Part shown: piece after piece, positions 8,999 through 17,675 of the stretch
Position numbering within the stretch: the stretch's first letter is position 1
Layout of the letters: each line of letters begins with the position of its first letter
Source of the DNA: Clavibacter californiensis
Lineage (GTDB): Bacteria > Actinomycetota > Actinomycetes > Actinomycetales > Microbacteriaceae
Direction: 5' to 3'
DNA: 64,000 nucleotides
NCBI RefSeq assembly: GCF_021952865.1
Contig: NZ_CP040792.1
Coordinates: 2,914,001 to 2,978,000 of the forward strand
Notes under the pieces: model-generated
Told to the model about the DNA's origin: nothing
The model's database searches: none
The model's input: the letters and a program-made list of their open reading frames with translations, nothing else
Program-made: the position numbers and the translations under genes

Positions 8999-9076
8999 GG
9001 GGGTCGTCCTTCGTCCGGGGAGCGGCGGGTCGGGGCCGGTCGGCGATCGCCCGGCCGCGCGCCGCCATGATGGAGT

Positions 9077-10525
9077 GTGCGCACCGCCCTCACCGCCCTC
9101 GTCCTCGCCGTCATGGCCGCGCTCACCGGGTGGTCGGTGGTCGCGTTCGATCTGTTCGGCGATGCCGACGACGAGGCGTTCTTCCGTCGCGAGGGTGCCG
9201 CGCCGCTGTTCTGGCTCGTGGTCGTCATCTGGGTGGTCTTCGGAGCGGCGGTCCTCCTGGTGCGGAAGCTGCCGGCCCGATCCGCCGCTGCGCTCATCAT
9301 CCTCGGATCGGTGGGCCTCGGCGCGGTCGCCATGGCCGGACCGCCGAACACCAGCACCGACTCCGCGCGATACGCGTGGGACGGCATCGTGCAGAACGCG
9401 GGCGAGTCGCCCTACCGGTACACGCCGGCCGACCCGGAGCTGCGGGACCTCCGGCCCGACTGGCTCTATCCGAAGACCGTCGTCGGGTCGGACGGCGCCG
9501 CCACCTGCGAGGGGAAGCGGATCATGGGCGTCCGCGAGGAGGAGACGCACGAGCCGATGTGCACGGCGCTGAACCGCCCCAAGGTGCCCACCATCTACCC
9601 GCCGATGGCCGAGCTGTTCTTCGCGGGCGTGCGCGCGGTCGTCCCGGTGACGGCCGAGTACTGGGCGTTCCAGGCCGCCGGGCTCCTGATGATGACGGCC
9701 GTGACGCTGCTCCTCCTCCGCGCGCTGCGGAAGCGCGGCAGGCCCGTGTGGTGGGCCGCGCTCTGGGCGTGGTGCCCGCTCGTGGCGAGCGAGGTGGTCA
9801 CGAACTCGCACGTCGACGCGCTGGGGGCGCTGCTCGCGCTCGCGGCGTCGCTGCTCGTCGCCGGGGGGATGCGGTGGCGCGGCGGCATCGCGCTCGGAGC
9901 GGCCATCGCGACCAAGCTCATCCCGGTGATAGCGGCGCCGGCGCTGCTCCGGAAGCAGCCGTGGAAGGTGATCACCGCGGCCGTCGTCACGTTCGCCCTG
10001 CTCTACGTGCCGTACGTGCTCAGCACCGGGATCGCCGTGCTCGGCTACCTGCCCGGCTACCTGCAGGAGGAGGGCTACGACGACGGCGGGCGCTTCCCCC
10101 TCATCGAGCTCGTCGTGCCCGGGCAGTACGGGCTCATCGCGGTCGCGCTGATCCTCGCGGTCACCGCCGGCCTCGTCTGGTGGAAGACGGACCCGGCGGA
10201 TCCGTGGCTCGGCCAGCTCGTGATGATCGGCGTCACGCTCCTCGCGGTCAGCCCGCGCTACCCCTGGTACGCGCTGCTGCTCATCCCGTTCATCGCGATG
10301 ACCGGCCGCGGCGAATGGTTCGCGGTCGTGGCTGCGCTCGCGCTGCGTCTGTTCGCGCCGGACGCCTGGGCGTGGCAGATCGCGCTCGCGACGGCGCTCG
10401 TGATCGTCGTGGCCGGCTCGCTCGTGCGGCTCGGACCGGACGGGCGCGCACGCCTCGCGCCGGCTCGGCTGCGGCGGCGGCTCCACCGGGAGCGCGTGCC
10501 GGCGGACGGGCCCGACGCGGGCTGA
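9077..10525 (+). CDS. Polytopic membrane glycosyltransferase (GT-C, DUF2029/GT87-like)
   Basis: A 482-residue integral membrane protein with about ten hydrophobic helices. An early loop has YAWDGIVQNAGESPY, and the segments NSHVDALGALLALAAS and ATKLIPVIAAPALL are typical of GT87-like polyprenyl-phosphate-mannose-dependent transferases. It would add a mannose-type sugar to a lipid or glycan on the outer membrane face. The GTG at 9077 follows CATGAT by five bases, suggesting a leaderless start. Its TGA directly abuts the convergent modC stop (TGATCA at 10523-10528), leaving no intergenic space. Confidence 0.82.
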   Translation: MRTALTALVLAVMAALTGWSVVAFDLFGDADDEAFFRREGAAPLFWLVVVIWVVFGAAVLLVRKLPARSAAALIILGSVGLGAVAMAGPPNTSTDSARYAWDGIVQNAGESPYRYTPADPELRDLRPDWLYPKTVVGSDGAATCEGKRIMGVREEETHEPMCTALNRPKVPTIYPPMAELFFAGVRAVVPVTAEYWAFQAAGLLMMTAVTLLLLRALRKRGRPVWWAALWAWCPLVASEVVTNSHVDALGALLALAASLLVAGGMRWRGGIALGAAIATKLIPVIAAPALLRKQPWKVITAAVVTFALLYVPYVLSTGIAVLGYLPGYLQEEGYDDGGRFPLIELVVPGQYGLIAVALILAVTAGLVWWKTDPADPWLGQLVMIGVTLLAVSPRYPWYALLLIPFIAMTGRGEWFAVVAALALRLFAPDAWAWQIALATALVIVVAGSLVRLGPDGRARLAPARLRRRLHRERVPADGPDAG

Positions 10526-11593
10526 TCAGACCCCGCGCGGGATCCGCACGGACAGGCGCTCGCCCGCGACCGGGCGGAGGACGGCGAAGGACGCGGCGTC
10601 GAGCTCGGCGGTGACGTCGCCCGCGAGCGCCGACGGGCCGTGGGGCGCGAGGCGGAGCGTGACGAGGATCCGGCCGGCGACGCCCTCGATGCGCCGGACC
10701 ACGCCGGTCGCGACGTGGCCGGCGGCGGCCGGCGCAGGCTCGGATGCGCGGTCGCGGTCGCGATCACGGTCGCGGAACAGCCGCACGTCCGCCGGCGCGG
10801 CGATCAGCACGGTCGGCCGCCCGTCGGGATCCCGACCCGTCAGCCGGTTCATCCCCACGAGCCGGGCCACGTAGTCCGTCGCGGGCCGGGCGGCGACCTC
10901 GGCGGGAGCACCCTCCTGCACCTGGCGTCCGTCCTCGAGCACGTGGATCCGGTCGGCCAGCGCGAGCGCGTCCACCGGATCGTGCGTCACGAGCACCGCC
11001 GCGCCGCCGAACCGCAGCAGCTCGTCCGCGAGGAGATCGCGCACGTCGAGCCGCGTGCCCGCGTCGAGGGCCGCCATCGGCTCGTCGAGGAGGAGGAGCG
11101 GCGGTTCGAGCACGAGGGCGCGGGCGAGCGCGACCCGCTGCGACTGGCCGCCCGACAGCGCGGCGGGCCGGCGGTCGGCGAGGTGCGCGATCCCGAGCCG
11201 GTCGAGGAGCGCGCGCGCCCGGTCGTCGGCGACCGCGCGCGCGACGCCCCGCGCGCGCGGGCCGAACGCGACGTTCTGGAGCGCGGACAGGTGCGGGAAG
11301 AGGAGGTGGTCCTGGAAGACGACGCCGATGCCGCGGTGCTCGGCGGGGATCCGCACGGCGCTCTCGCCCGCATCCTCCAGCACCCGCCCGTCCAGTGCGA
11401 CGCGGCCTTCGGTGAGCGGAGCGAGCCCGGCGAGCGCCCGGAGCAGCGTGGACTTGCCCGCGCCGTTGGGACCGACGACCGCGGTCGTGGATCCGGCCGG
11501 CACCGCGAGCGCGACGTCGAGCCGGAACGCGGCGCGCTCCACGACGACGCGCGCGTCCAGCCCGTCGGACGCCGGCCGTGCATCGGCCCTCAC
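10526..11593 (-). CDS. modC: Molybdate ABC transporter ATP-binding protein
   Basis: A 355-residue ABC ATPase: Walker A GPNGAGKST, Q-loop VVFQDHLLF, signature LSGGQSQRVALARAL, Walker B LLLLDEPMAALD and switch VTHDP. A C-terminal TOBE-like domain (about residues 285-355), usual for ModC, follows an odd linker of alternating Asp-Arg (DRDRDRDR) encoded by a short tandem repeat near 10750-10775. It hydrolyses ATP to drive molybdate import with ModB and ModA. The GTG start overlaps the modB stop as GTGA. Last gene of the operon. Confidence 0.93.
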   Translation of the reverse strand: MRADARPASDGLDARVVVERAAFRLDVALAVPAGSTTAVVGPNGAGKSTLLRALAGLAPLTEGRVALDGRVLEDAGESAVRIPAEHRGIGVVFQDHLLFPHLSALQNVAFGPRARGVARAVADDRARALLDRLGIAHLADRRPAALSGGQSQRVALARALVLEPPLLLLDEPMAALDAGTRLDVRDLLADELLRFGGAAVLVTHDPVDALALADRIHVLEDGRQVQEGAPAEVAARPATDYVARLVGMNRLTGRDPDGRPTVLIAAPADVRLFRDRDRDRDRASEPAPAAAGHVATGVVRRIEGVAGRILVTLRLAPHGPSALAGDVTAELDAASFAVLRPVAGERLSVRIPRGV

Positions 11594-12447
11594 GCATGCA
11601 CCCCCGACGCCCACCGGTCGCGCAGGCTCACCAGCACGACGACCGACACCGCGAGGAGCACGAGGCTCAGCACGACGGCGGCGTCCGGATCCGTCTGCAG
11701 CGCCAGGTAGGCCGACAGCGGCACCGTCTGCGTCACGCCGGGGAAGCTGCCCGCGAACGTGAGCGTGGCGCCGAACTCGCCGAGCGCGCGGGCGAAGCAC
11801 AGCACCGCGCCCGCGCCGATCCCGGGCGCGACGAGCGGCAGCGTCACGCGCCGGAGCACGGTCCAGCGGCTCGCGCCGAGCGTCGCGGCGGCGTCCTCGA
11901 ATCGGCGGTCGGCCCCGCGGAGGGCCCCCTCCACCGCGAGCACGAGGAACGGCATCGCCACGAAGGTCTCGGCGATCACCACGGCCGGCGTCGTGAACGG
12001 GATGGTGATCCCCGTCAGCGCCTCGAGCGGCCCGCCGATCAGCCCGCGGCGCCCGAGCAGGAGCAGGAGCGCCACGCCGCCGATCACGGGCGGCAGCACG
12101 AGCGGCACGGTCACGAGCGCACGGAGGATCCGCTGCACCACGGCCGGCCGGCCCGCCGAGCGGGAGAGCACGAACGCGAGCGGCACCCCGAGCACGAGGC
12201 TGAGCGCGGTCGCGGCGAGCGCGCTGCCGAGCGAGAGGCCGAGGGCGCGCGCGACGCCGGGATCCGCCAGCCGCTCCCCCAGCGTCGCCCACGGCGCGCG
12301 CACCACGAGGGCCGCGAGCGGCAGCACGAGGAACGCGAGAGCGACGCCGGCGGGGATCCAGAGGAGCGCCGGGACGCGGTCGGCGCGCTCGCCCGAGCGG
12401 ACGCGAGACCGGACGCCGGTGCCGCTGCCCGCGCGCTCAGGGCGCAC
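11590..12447 (-). CDS. modB: Molybdate ABC transporter permease
   Basis: A 285-residue permease with about six membrane helices. The ModB signature EFGATLTFAGSFPGVTQT is present, as is the cytoplasmic EAA-type loop around DAAATLGASRWTVLRRVTLP. It forms the molybdate channel with ModC at the inner face and ModA at the outer face. The GTG at 12447 lies 11 bases inside the end of modA; a slightly later start is possible because the first 20 residues are Arg-rich and poorly conserved-looking. Confidence 0.92.
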   Translation of the reverse strand: MRPERAGSGTGVRSRVRSGERADRVPALLWIPAGVALAFLVLPLAALVVRAPWATLGERLADPGVARALGLSLGSALAATALSLVLGVPLAFVLSRSAGRPAVVQRILRALVTVPLVLPPVIGGVALLLLLGRRGLIGGPLEALTGITIPFTTPAVVIAETFVAMPFLVLAVEGALRGADRRFEDAAATLGASRWTVLRRVTLPLVAPGIGAGAVLCFARALGEFGATLTFAGSFPGVTQTVPLSAYLALQTDPDAAVVLSLVLLAVSVVVLVSLRDRWASGVHA

Positions 12448-13243
12448 GGAATCCCGCGGCCTGGAACACGGCGCGGGCGTCGTCGCCGGCCATGTACTCG
12501 GCGAACGCGGCGGCGAGCGCGGGCGACGCGGATCCGGCGAGCGGCGCCACGACGCAGTCGGTCGTGGCGTCCACCTCGTCCGGCAGCGGCACGCCCTCGA
12601 CCTCGTCGCCCGCGGCGCGCACGTCCGTCTCGTAGACGACCGCCGCGTCCACCTCGCCGAGCTCGACGCGGGTGAGGGCGGCGCGCACGTCCTGCTCGAG
12701 CGAGTCCGGCTGCGGCGTGATGCCCGCCGCGGCGAACGCCTGCGCCGCCGCGGCCCCGCACGGCACCTCAGGCGCGCAGAGGGCGAGCGTCCGGGCGGGG
12801 TCGGCGAAGTCCGCGAGGCCCGCGATGCGGCCGGGATTCCCGGGCGGCACCGCGATCTCGAGCGCGTTTCGGGCGAACACGCGCGGATCAGCGGCCGTCT
12901 CCCCCGCATCCACCACCGTCGTCATCGTCGCGTCCGAGGCGGACGCGAACACGTCCGCGGGCGCGCCCTGCACGATCTGCTGCGCGAGCGTCGAGCTGCC
13001 GCCGTACGAGACCGTGACGGTCACGCCCGGGTGCACGCTCTCGAAGTCACGGGCGACCTCGTCCATGCTGCCGGTGAGCGACGCCGCGGCCTGCACGACG
13101 AGCGTCCCGGCGAGGGAGTCGGGGGCGGGATCGGGGACGCCGGCGGGCGCGGATCCGGCCGCCGCGCACCCGGCGAGCAGCCCGGCCGCGAGCGCACCGA
13201 CGACTGCCGCGCGCGCGACGGTCGCCCGACGTCGCCGGCGCAT
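12437..13243 (-). CDS. modA: Molybdate-binding lipoprotein
   Basis: A 268-residue solute-binding protein. An Arg-rich start and hydrophobic helix end in the lipobox LLAGC (Cys about residue 26), so it is a lipoprotein at the outer membrane face. Family motifs follow: VVQAAASLTGSMDEVA, TVSYGGSSTLAQQI, GAPADVFASA and DAAVVYETD. It captures molybdate or tungstate for ModBC. ATG at 13243 is used; a GTG at 13246 adds one residue and would overlap the regulator stop as GTGA. Confidence 0.93.
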   Translation of the reverse strand: MRRRRRATVARAAVVGALAAGLLAGCAAAGSAPAGVPDPAPDSLAGTLVVQAAASLTGSMDEVARDFESVHPGVTVTVSYGGSSTLAQQIVQGAPADVFASASDATMTTVVDAGETAADPRVFARNALEIAVPPGNPGRIAGLADFADPARTLALCAPEVPCGAAAAQAFAAAGITPQPDSLEQDVRAALTRVELGEVDAAVVYETDVRAAGDEVEGVPLPDEVDATTDCVVAPLAGSASPALAAAFAEYMAGDDARAVFQAAGFRAP

Positions 13244-13755
13244 CACGCCCGCCCACCCGTCAGCGTCTCGGGCGCGAGCCGCTCGACGCCCACGTTCGTG
13301 GCCTTCACGGTCGCGGCGGCGGGAGCACCCACCTCGAGCCCGAGCTCGTCGGCGGCCTCGCGGCTGATGAGCGACACCATCCGGAACGGCCCCGCCTGGA
13401 TCTCGACCTGCGCCATGACCCCGTCGCGCACGACGCGCGTGACTATGCCCGGCATGCGGTTCCGCGCCGAGGTCGGCGGGCGATCGGCGCCGGATGCGGC
13501 CAGCGACCCGTCCGCGGCGAGCTCGATCGCGAGGTGCGCGAGCTGCACGCCGTCGACCTGGATCAGCCGCCCCTCGCCGCGCACGAGGTCGAGCCGGCCG
13601 GCGTCGGCCCAGCGGCGGAGCGTGTCGTCGCTCACGCCGATGAGGGCGGCGGCCTCGCTCACGCGGTAGCGGAAGGGTCCGGATGCGGATCCCGCGGCGA
13701 CGGGCGGCTCGGCATCCGCGGCGCGTTCGGGCGTGCGGTCCCTCTTCTGCGTCAT
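13243..13755 (-). CDS. Molybdate-responsive HTH/TOBE regulator
   Basis: A 170-residue protein. Residues 30-75 form a MerR/excisionase-type helix-turn-helix (YRVSEAAALIGVSDDTLRRW); residues 100-165 form a TOBE (Mop) domain (RNRMPGIVTRVV, AQVEIQAG, VSLISREAADEL, ATVKATNV), which binds molybdate or tungstate. It is first in the modABC operon and probably represses it when molybdate is plentiful. TAGGAT (13767-13762) lies six bases before the ATG, pointing to a leaderless message. This HTH/TOBE architecture replaces the classic ModE in many actinobacteria. Confidence 0.88.
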   Translation of the reverse strand: MTQKRDRTPERAADAEPPVAAGSASGPFRYRVSEAAALIGVSDDTLRRWADAGRLDLVRGEGRLIQVDGVQLAHLAIELAADGSLAASGADRPPTSARNRMPGIVTRVVRDGVMAQVEIQAGPFRMVSLISREAADELGLEVGAPAAATVKATNVGVERLAPETLTGGRA

Positions 13756-13848
13756 GCGACGATCCTAAGCACCGCAGACGCGGCGCGCGCCCGTCGCCCT
13801 CAGCCGCTCCGCGTCGGCCCCGCTCCGGCGCGCGCGTAGCCTGGACGC
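13756..13848. promoter_or_regulatory. Divergent leaderless promoters for the mod operon and moaA
   Basis: This 93-base gap contains two outward -10 boxes, TAGGAT on the minus strand (13767-13762) and TAGCCT on the plus strand (13837-13842), each exactly six bases from an ATG. Shared control of molybdate uptake and cofactor synthesis by the HTH/TOBE protein is a reasonable inference; no clear operator palindrome was found. Confidence 0.6.
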
Positions 13849-14934
13849 ATGAGCACCTCGCTGGGGATGCCGGCGATGCCGCGTCCCGCCGCCGCTCCGG
13901 GCCCCGCCCGGCCCGACGATCCGGCGCTCCTCGACCCCTTCGGCCGGCGCGCGACCGACCTCCGCATCTCGCTCACCGACCGCTGCAACCTGCGCTGCAC
14001 CTACTGCATGCCGGCCGAGGGACTCCCGTTCACGCCCGACCGGCAGGCGCTGCAGCTCGCCGAGATCGAGCGGCTCGTGCGCATCGGCACGCGCGACCTC
14101 GGCGTCCGCCAGGTGCGCTTCACGGGCGGCGAGCCCCTGCTCCGCCGCGACCTCATCGAGATCATCGCCGCGTGCGCCGCGATCCCCGACCGACCCGAGA
14201 TCTCCCTCACCACCAACGCGATCGGCCTCTCGTCGCGCGCGCAGGCCCTCAAGGACGCGGGGCTCGACCGGATCAACGTGTCGCTCGACTCCGTGCACGC
14301 CGAGACGTTCCGGCTCATCACGCGCCGCCCGTTCCTCGACCGCGTGCTCGACGGGATCGACGCCGCAGCTGCTGCGGGGCTCGCGCCCATCAAGATCAAC
14401 GCGGTGCTCGTGCGCGGCGTCAACGACGACCAGGCGGCGGATCTCCTCGAGTGGGCGGTCGCGGGCGGACACCAGCTGCGCTTCATCGAGCAGATGCCGC
14501 TCGACGCCGACCACGCGTGGGACCGCGACGAGATGATCACGGCCGCCGAGATCCGCGCGCGCCTGTCGGAGCGCTTCACGCTCGTGCCCGACGAGGAGCC
14601 GCGCGACGGATCCCCCGCCGAGCTCTGGCGCGTGCACTCGCGCGAGGGCGGGGCGGGCACGGCGATGCTCGGCCGCGTGGGCGTCATCGCGAGCGTCACC
14701 GAGCCGTTCTGCGCCGACTGCCGCCGCACGCGCCTCACCGCGACGGGCGGCGTGCGCAGCTGCCTCTTCTCGCACACCGAGACCGACCTGCTCGCTCCTC
14801 TCCGCTCCGGCGCGTCCGACCAGGAGATCGCCGACCTCTGGCGCGGCGCGATGTGGGCGAAGCCGAAGGGCCACGGCATGGACGACGCCGACTTCATCCA
14901 GCCCGCCCGCTCCATGAGCGCGATCGGGGGCTGA
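13849..14934 (+). CDS. moaA: GTP 3',8-cyclase (molybdenum cofactor biosynthesis)
   Basis: A 361-residue radical SAM enzyme that converts GTP to 3',8-cyclo-7,8-dihydro-GTP, the first step of molybdopterin synthesis. The SAM cluster cysteines are Cys46, Cys50 and Cys53 (CNLRCTYC); the second cluster is held by Cys288, Cys291 and Cys305 (FCADCRRTRL, GGVRSCLF). FTGGEPLLR is the SAM-binding glycine motif. The usual C-terminal Gly-Gly is present (SAIGG). Leaderless start supported by TAGCCT six bases upstream. moaD follows after one base. The moaC, moaE, moeA and mobA partners are not in the window. Confidence 0.96.
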   Translation: MSTSLGMPAMPRPAAAPGPARPDDPALLDPFGRRATDLRISLTDRCNLRCTYCMPAEGLPFTPDRQALQLAEIERLVRIGTRDLGVRQVRFTGGEPLLRRDLIEIIAACAAIPDRPEISLTTNAIGLSSRAQALKDAGLDRINVSLDSVHAETFRLITRRPFLDRVLDGIDAAAAAGLAPIKINAVLVRGVNDDQAADLLEWAVAGGHQLRFIEQMPLDADHAWDRDEMITAAEIRARLSERFTLVPDEEPRDGSPAELWRVHSREGGAGTAMLGRVGVIASVTEPFCADCRRTRLTATGGVRSCLFSHTETDLLAPLRSGASDQEIADLWRGAMWAKPKGHGMDDADFIQPARSMSAIGG

Positions 14935-14935
14935 C

Positions 14936-15202
14936 GTGATCCTCTCCGTGGAGCTCTTCGCCGCAGCTGCCGCCGCGCTCGGCCGCACGACCGACGAGCT
15001 GGAACTGCCGTCCGCAGCTGTGCTCGGCGACCTCATGGACGCGCTCGGCGCCCGTGCCGCCGCGAGCTCGGATCCGGCGAACGCGTCCGCCGTCCTCGCC
15101 CGCTGCACCTACCTCGTCGAGGGCGTCGCGACCACGGACCGGGACGCACCCCTCACCGCCGGTAGCGCCGTGGACGTGCTGCCGCCGTTCTCGGGCGGCT
15201 GA
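14936..15202 (+). CDS. moaD: Molybdopterin synthase small subunit (sulfur carrier)
   Basis: An 88-residue ubiquitin-fold sulfur carrier ending in the essential Gly-Gly (VLPPFSGG). The C-terminal glycine is adenylated and thiocarboxylated by a MoeB/MoeZ-type enzyme, such as the one at 26.8-28.0 kb, and delivers sulfur to the pterin within MoaDE. GTG start one base after the moaA stop, so the genes are co-transcribed. Confidence 0.92.
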   Translation: MILSVELFAAAAAALGRTTDELELPSAAVLGDLMDALGARAAASSDPANASAVLARCTYLVEGVATTDRDAPLTAGSAVDVLPPFSGG

Positions 15203-15256
15203 ATCCGACGCGCTCGCACCCGTTGGCAGGGACGCGTCGCAGCGGGAGGGTGGGGC

Positions 15257-15586
15257 ATGCCCGGCGAACCCGACCCCGATCCCACCCGCGTCCGCGACCA
15301 GCCCGCGATCCGCATCGGGCGCCGCCGGCAGTGGCTCGTCCCCGCGGGGCTGATGGCGGGGATCACCGTCGGACTGCTCGTCGCGGCGCTCGGGCTGGAG
15401 ACGGTGATCCCGCTGGCGGGGATCACCGCGACGGCCCTCCTCTACCTCGCCATGCTCGTCGTCGCAGCGGCGGTGAGCACAGCGCGCATCCGGAACCTCG
15501 CCTTCGCCTGGCTCATGGGCATCATCGCCGTCGTCGCGCTCGGGTCGCTGCTCCTCCTGCTGCTGTCGGAGCGCACGGGCGCCTGA
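15257..15586 (+). CDS. Small hypothetical membrane protein
   Basis: A 109-residue protein with a charged N-terminus (about 25 residues) and three hydrophobic helices (about 30-52, 57-75, 82-103). The ATG follows a GGGAGGGTGGGG ribosome site. It lies 54 bases after moaD on the same strand and may be read from the same transcript, but nothing links it to molybdenum. No family recognised. Confidence 0.7.
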   Translation: MPGEPDPDPTRVRDQPAIRIGRRRQWLVPAGLMAGITVGLLVAALGLETVIPLAGITATALLYLAMLVVAAAVSTARIRNLAFAWLMGIIAVVALGSLLLLLLSERTGA

Positions 15587-15730
15587 CGGCGGGGCGCCGC
15601 TCCCGCCGCTCCCCTGTGCGCGGAGGTCCAGCTCGGCGACGACCGCGGCGACGCGCCGACGGGCAGCGGCATCCAGCCCCGTCGTCGTCCGTGGGCGGGT
15701 GCGGGGATCACCGCATCCTGACGCGCGTGG

Positions 15731-15761
15731 GCGTCAGACGCCGGGCCCGGCGCGCTGACGC
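15731..15761. terminator. Hairpin between convergent genes
   Basis: GCGTCAG (15731-15737) pairs with CTGACGC (15755-15761), enclosing the palindrome CGCCGGGCCCGGCG. It lies between a plus-strand membrane-protein gene ending at 15586 and a minus-strand VOC gene ending at 15774 and can act as a bidirectional terminator. The rest of the 187-base gap shows no gene. Confidence 0.5.
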
Positions 15762-15773
15762 GCGCCCGCTCCG

Positions 15774-16253
15774 TCAGCGCCCGTCGTACGCCGCCTGCAG
15801 CTCGGCCACGACGAGCCGGCCCATGCCCATCATCGCGGCCATGGCGCGCGCGGCGCCCTCGGGGTCGGGCCCGCCGATCGTGGACGCCATCGCCTCCGGG
15901 ACGACCTGCCACCAGAAGCCCCAGCGGTCGCGCACCCAGCCGCAGCGGCCCTCGGTCCCGCCGTCGGCGAAGGCGTCCCAGTAGCGGTCGACCTCCTCCT
16001 GGTCCGCGGCCGAGATCGACAGGGACACCGCCTCGGTCGCCTGCATGCCCGGGCCGCCGTTCAGCAGGCGGATCCCCTGGCCGTCGAGCTCGACGTCGAT
16101 CACGAGGGCGGTGCCGCGGAGGGCCGGGTCGGGGAAGTCGTCGGGGTAGCGCGAGGTGTCGGTGATCCGCGAGTCGGGGAACAGGTCGACGTAGAACCGG
16201 GCCGCCTCCTCGATCTCCTCGCCGAACCAGAGGGTGGGGGTGATGCGCGGCAT
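15774..16253 (-). CDS. VOC-superfamily protein (PhnB-like)
   Basis: A 159-residue protein of the PhnB / 3-demethylubiquinone methyltransferase-like VOC family: PTLWFGEEIEEAARFYVDLFPDS at the start with conserved TLWF and FY, internal EAVSLSI, VDRYWDAF and CGWVRDRWGFWWQVVP. Such proteins bind a metal or small molecule; most are of unknown function despite the methyltransferase label in databases. Ribosome site AGGAG nine bases before the ATG. Monocistronic. Confidence 0.88.
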   Translation of the reverse strand: MPRITPTLWFGEEIEEAARFYVDLFPDSRITDTSRYPDDFPDPALRGTALVIDVELDGQGIRLLNGGPGMQATEAVSLSISAADQEEVDRYWDAFADGGTEGRCGWVRDRWGFWWQVVPEAMASTIGGPDPEGAARAMAAMMGMGRLVVAELQAAYDGR

Positions 16254-16362
16254 GGCTGCTCCTCGTGTCGGACGGCGGCATCGACGCGCGCCGGCGTCGC
16301 CACGCTAGCCACCGGAGAGCCTGCCGGCCAGAGCCCGACCGACAGCGGATGCGGCGGGCGAC

Positions 16363-17328
16363 TCAGGACGTGCGGCGCCCCGCGAGGACTGCCTCGAGGA
16401 CGGCAGCGCCGCGATCCGCGTCCGCCACGGTGACCAGCCGCGCTCGACCGCCGCTGAGCCGCACGACGAGGCCGGGCCCGGATCGGGTGACGTACGCCAG
16501 CCCACGACCTGAGAGGCGCAGGCCCCAGCCGCCCCACTGCCCCGGCGAGACGTCCTCCCACCCGGCCGACTCGATGCGGGCGAGCGGGACGCGCATGATC
16601 GGGATCCGCGTCCACGCCGACACGACGCGGAACCCGCGCCGGTCGACCGTGACGTCGACGCGGGCGAGAGCGAGCACGGCGACGCCGGCCACGACCAGCG
16701 GGATGCCGGTGAGCGCGGCGGTGCCGGCGTCCCCCGCCGACGCGCTGGCCGCGGCGACGAACCCGAGCACCACGACGGCCGCGCCGATGCCCGCGAACCA
16801 TCCGCTGCCGGTGCGCCCGCGCCAGGCCACGCGGGCCGTGGCGGGGATCTCGAGCGGCGCCACGTCGTGCGCGGGGACGGGTCCGGCGGCGCGGACCAGG
16901 ACGGCCACGGGGATCCCGGCCGCCACTGCTCCCACCCCGAGGAGCACGACGCTCCACGCGACGGGGAAGGTGCCGTCGCCGACGGCGGCGGACGCCGCGA
17001 TCGCGATCCATCCCGCGGAGAGGATGCCCGTCACGAGGTTCGCGACGAGGAGCACCGTGGCCGCCGTGCGCCGGTCCCGTGCCCGCAGGGCGGCGACGGC
17101 CAGCGCCACGGACACGACCGCGAGGCCCAGCGCGACCGCGAGCATCACCCAGGGCGAGCCCCATCCGTCGGGCGTCCCGTCGGCGGCGAAGTGGACGGCT
17201 ATGCGGGCGGGCAGCTCCGGCGCGAGCAGGACGGCCGCGACGCCGAGCGCAAGGGCGATGACCGCCGCCGGGGCGACCACCGCCACGCGCGCGCCGGTCG
17301 GCAGGGGCGAGGGTGCTGTGGTGGTCAT
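16363..17328 (-). CDS. DUF1648-type membrane protein
   Basis: A 321-residue protein. The first helix and the loop LPARIAVHFAADGTPDGWGS match the DUF1648 domain, followed by four more membrane helices and a soluble C-terminal region (VDRRGFRVVSAWTRIPIMRVPL, EDVSPGQWGGWGLR) resembling a PH-like domain. The ATG overlaps the stop of the GntR/YtrA regulator gene by four bases, a common pairing in Gram-positives in which the regulator controls a cell-envelope stress operon. The role is unknown. Confidence 0.85.
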   Translation of the reverse strand: MTTTAPSPLPTGARVAVVAPAAVIALALGVAAVLLAPELPARIAVHFAADGTPDGWGSPWVMLAVALGLAVVSVALAVAALRARDRRTAATVLLVANLVTGILSAGWIAIAASAAVGDGTFPVAWSVVLLGVGAVAAGIPVAVLVRAAGPVPAHDVAPLEIPATARVAWRGRTGSGWFAGIGAAVVVLGFVAAASASAGDAGTAALTGIPLVVAGVAVLALARVDVTVDRRGFRVVSAWTRIPIMRVPLARIESAGWEDVSPGQWGGWGLRLSGRGLAYVTRSGPGLVVRLSGGRARLVTVADADRGAAVLEAVLAGRRTS

Positions 17329-17675
17329 CGTGCTCCCTTGATCATGGTGAGGAGGTCGTCGAGCGGCACCTCGAGGGTGTCCGCCTGGTCGCGCAGCTCC
17401 TCGACGAGCGTCCGCAGGCGGTCGAAGGACGCGTTGCCCGAGCGGATCACCGTCGCGCCGCGGCCTCGACGCAGCTCGATCAGCCCGTCCGCCTTGAGGC
17501 TCGCGTACGCGCGGAGCACCGTGTGCATGTTCACCTCGACGGAGGCGGCGAGGTCGCGCGCCGACGGCAGCCGCTCCCCGCTCGCGAGCTCGCCGCGCGC
17601 TATCGCGTAGCGGATCTGCGTGGCCACCTGCTCGGCGAGCGAGGCCTTCGCCGCAGGATCCACCGTGATGAGCAT
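17325..17675 (-). CDS. GntR-family (YtrA-type) transcriptional regulator
   Basis: A 116-residue short GntR regulator: winged helix at residues 10-75 (LAEQVATQIRYAIARGELASG, LPSARDLAASVEVNMHTVLRAY, GLIELRRGRG), then a short helical dimerisation tail rather than a large ligand domain, as in the YtrA subfamily. It is coupled by a four-base overlap to the DUF1648 membrane gene. A perfect palindrome overlaps its start codon, implying autorepression. Confidence 0.92.
   Translation of the reverse strand: MLITVDPAAKASLAEQVATQIRYAIARGELASGERLPSARDLAASVEVNMHTVLRAYASLKADGLIELRRGRGATVIRSGNASFDRLRTLVEELRDQADTLEVPLDDLLTMIKGAR

Noticed and set aside
10741-10780. CGGTCG repeat in modC as a CRISPR or regulatory repeat
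   Set aside because: It is a coding hexamer array that gives an Asp-Arg linker; unit is too short and without spacers.
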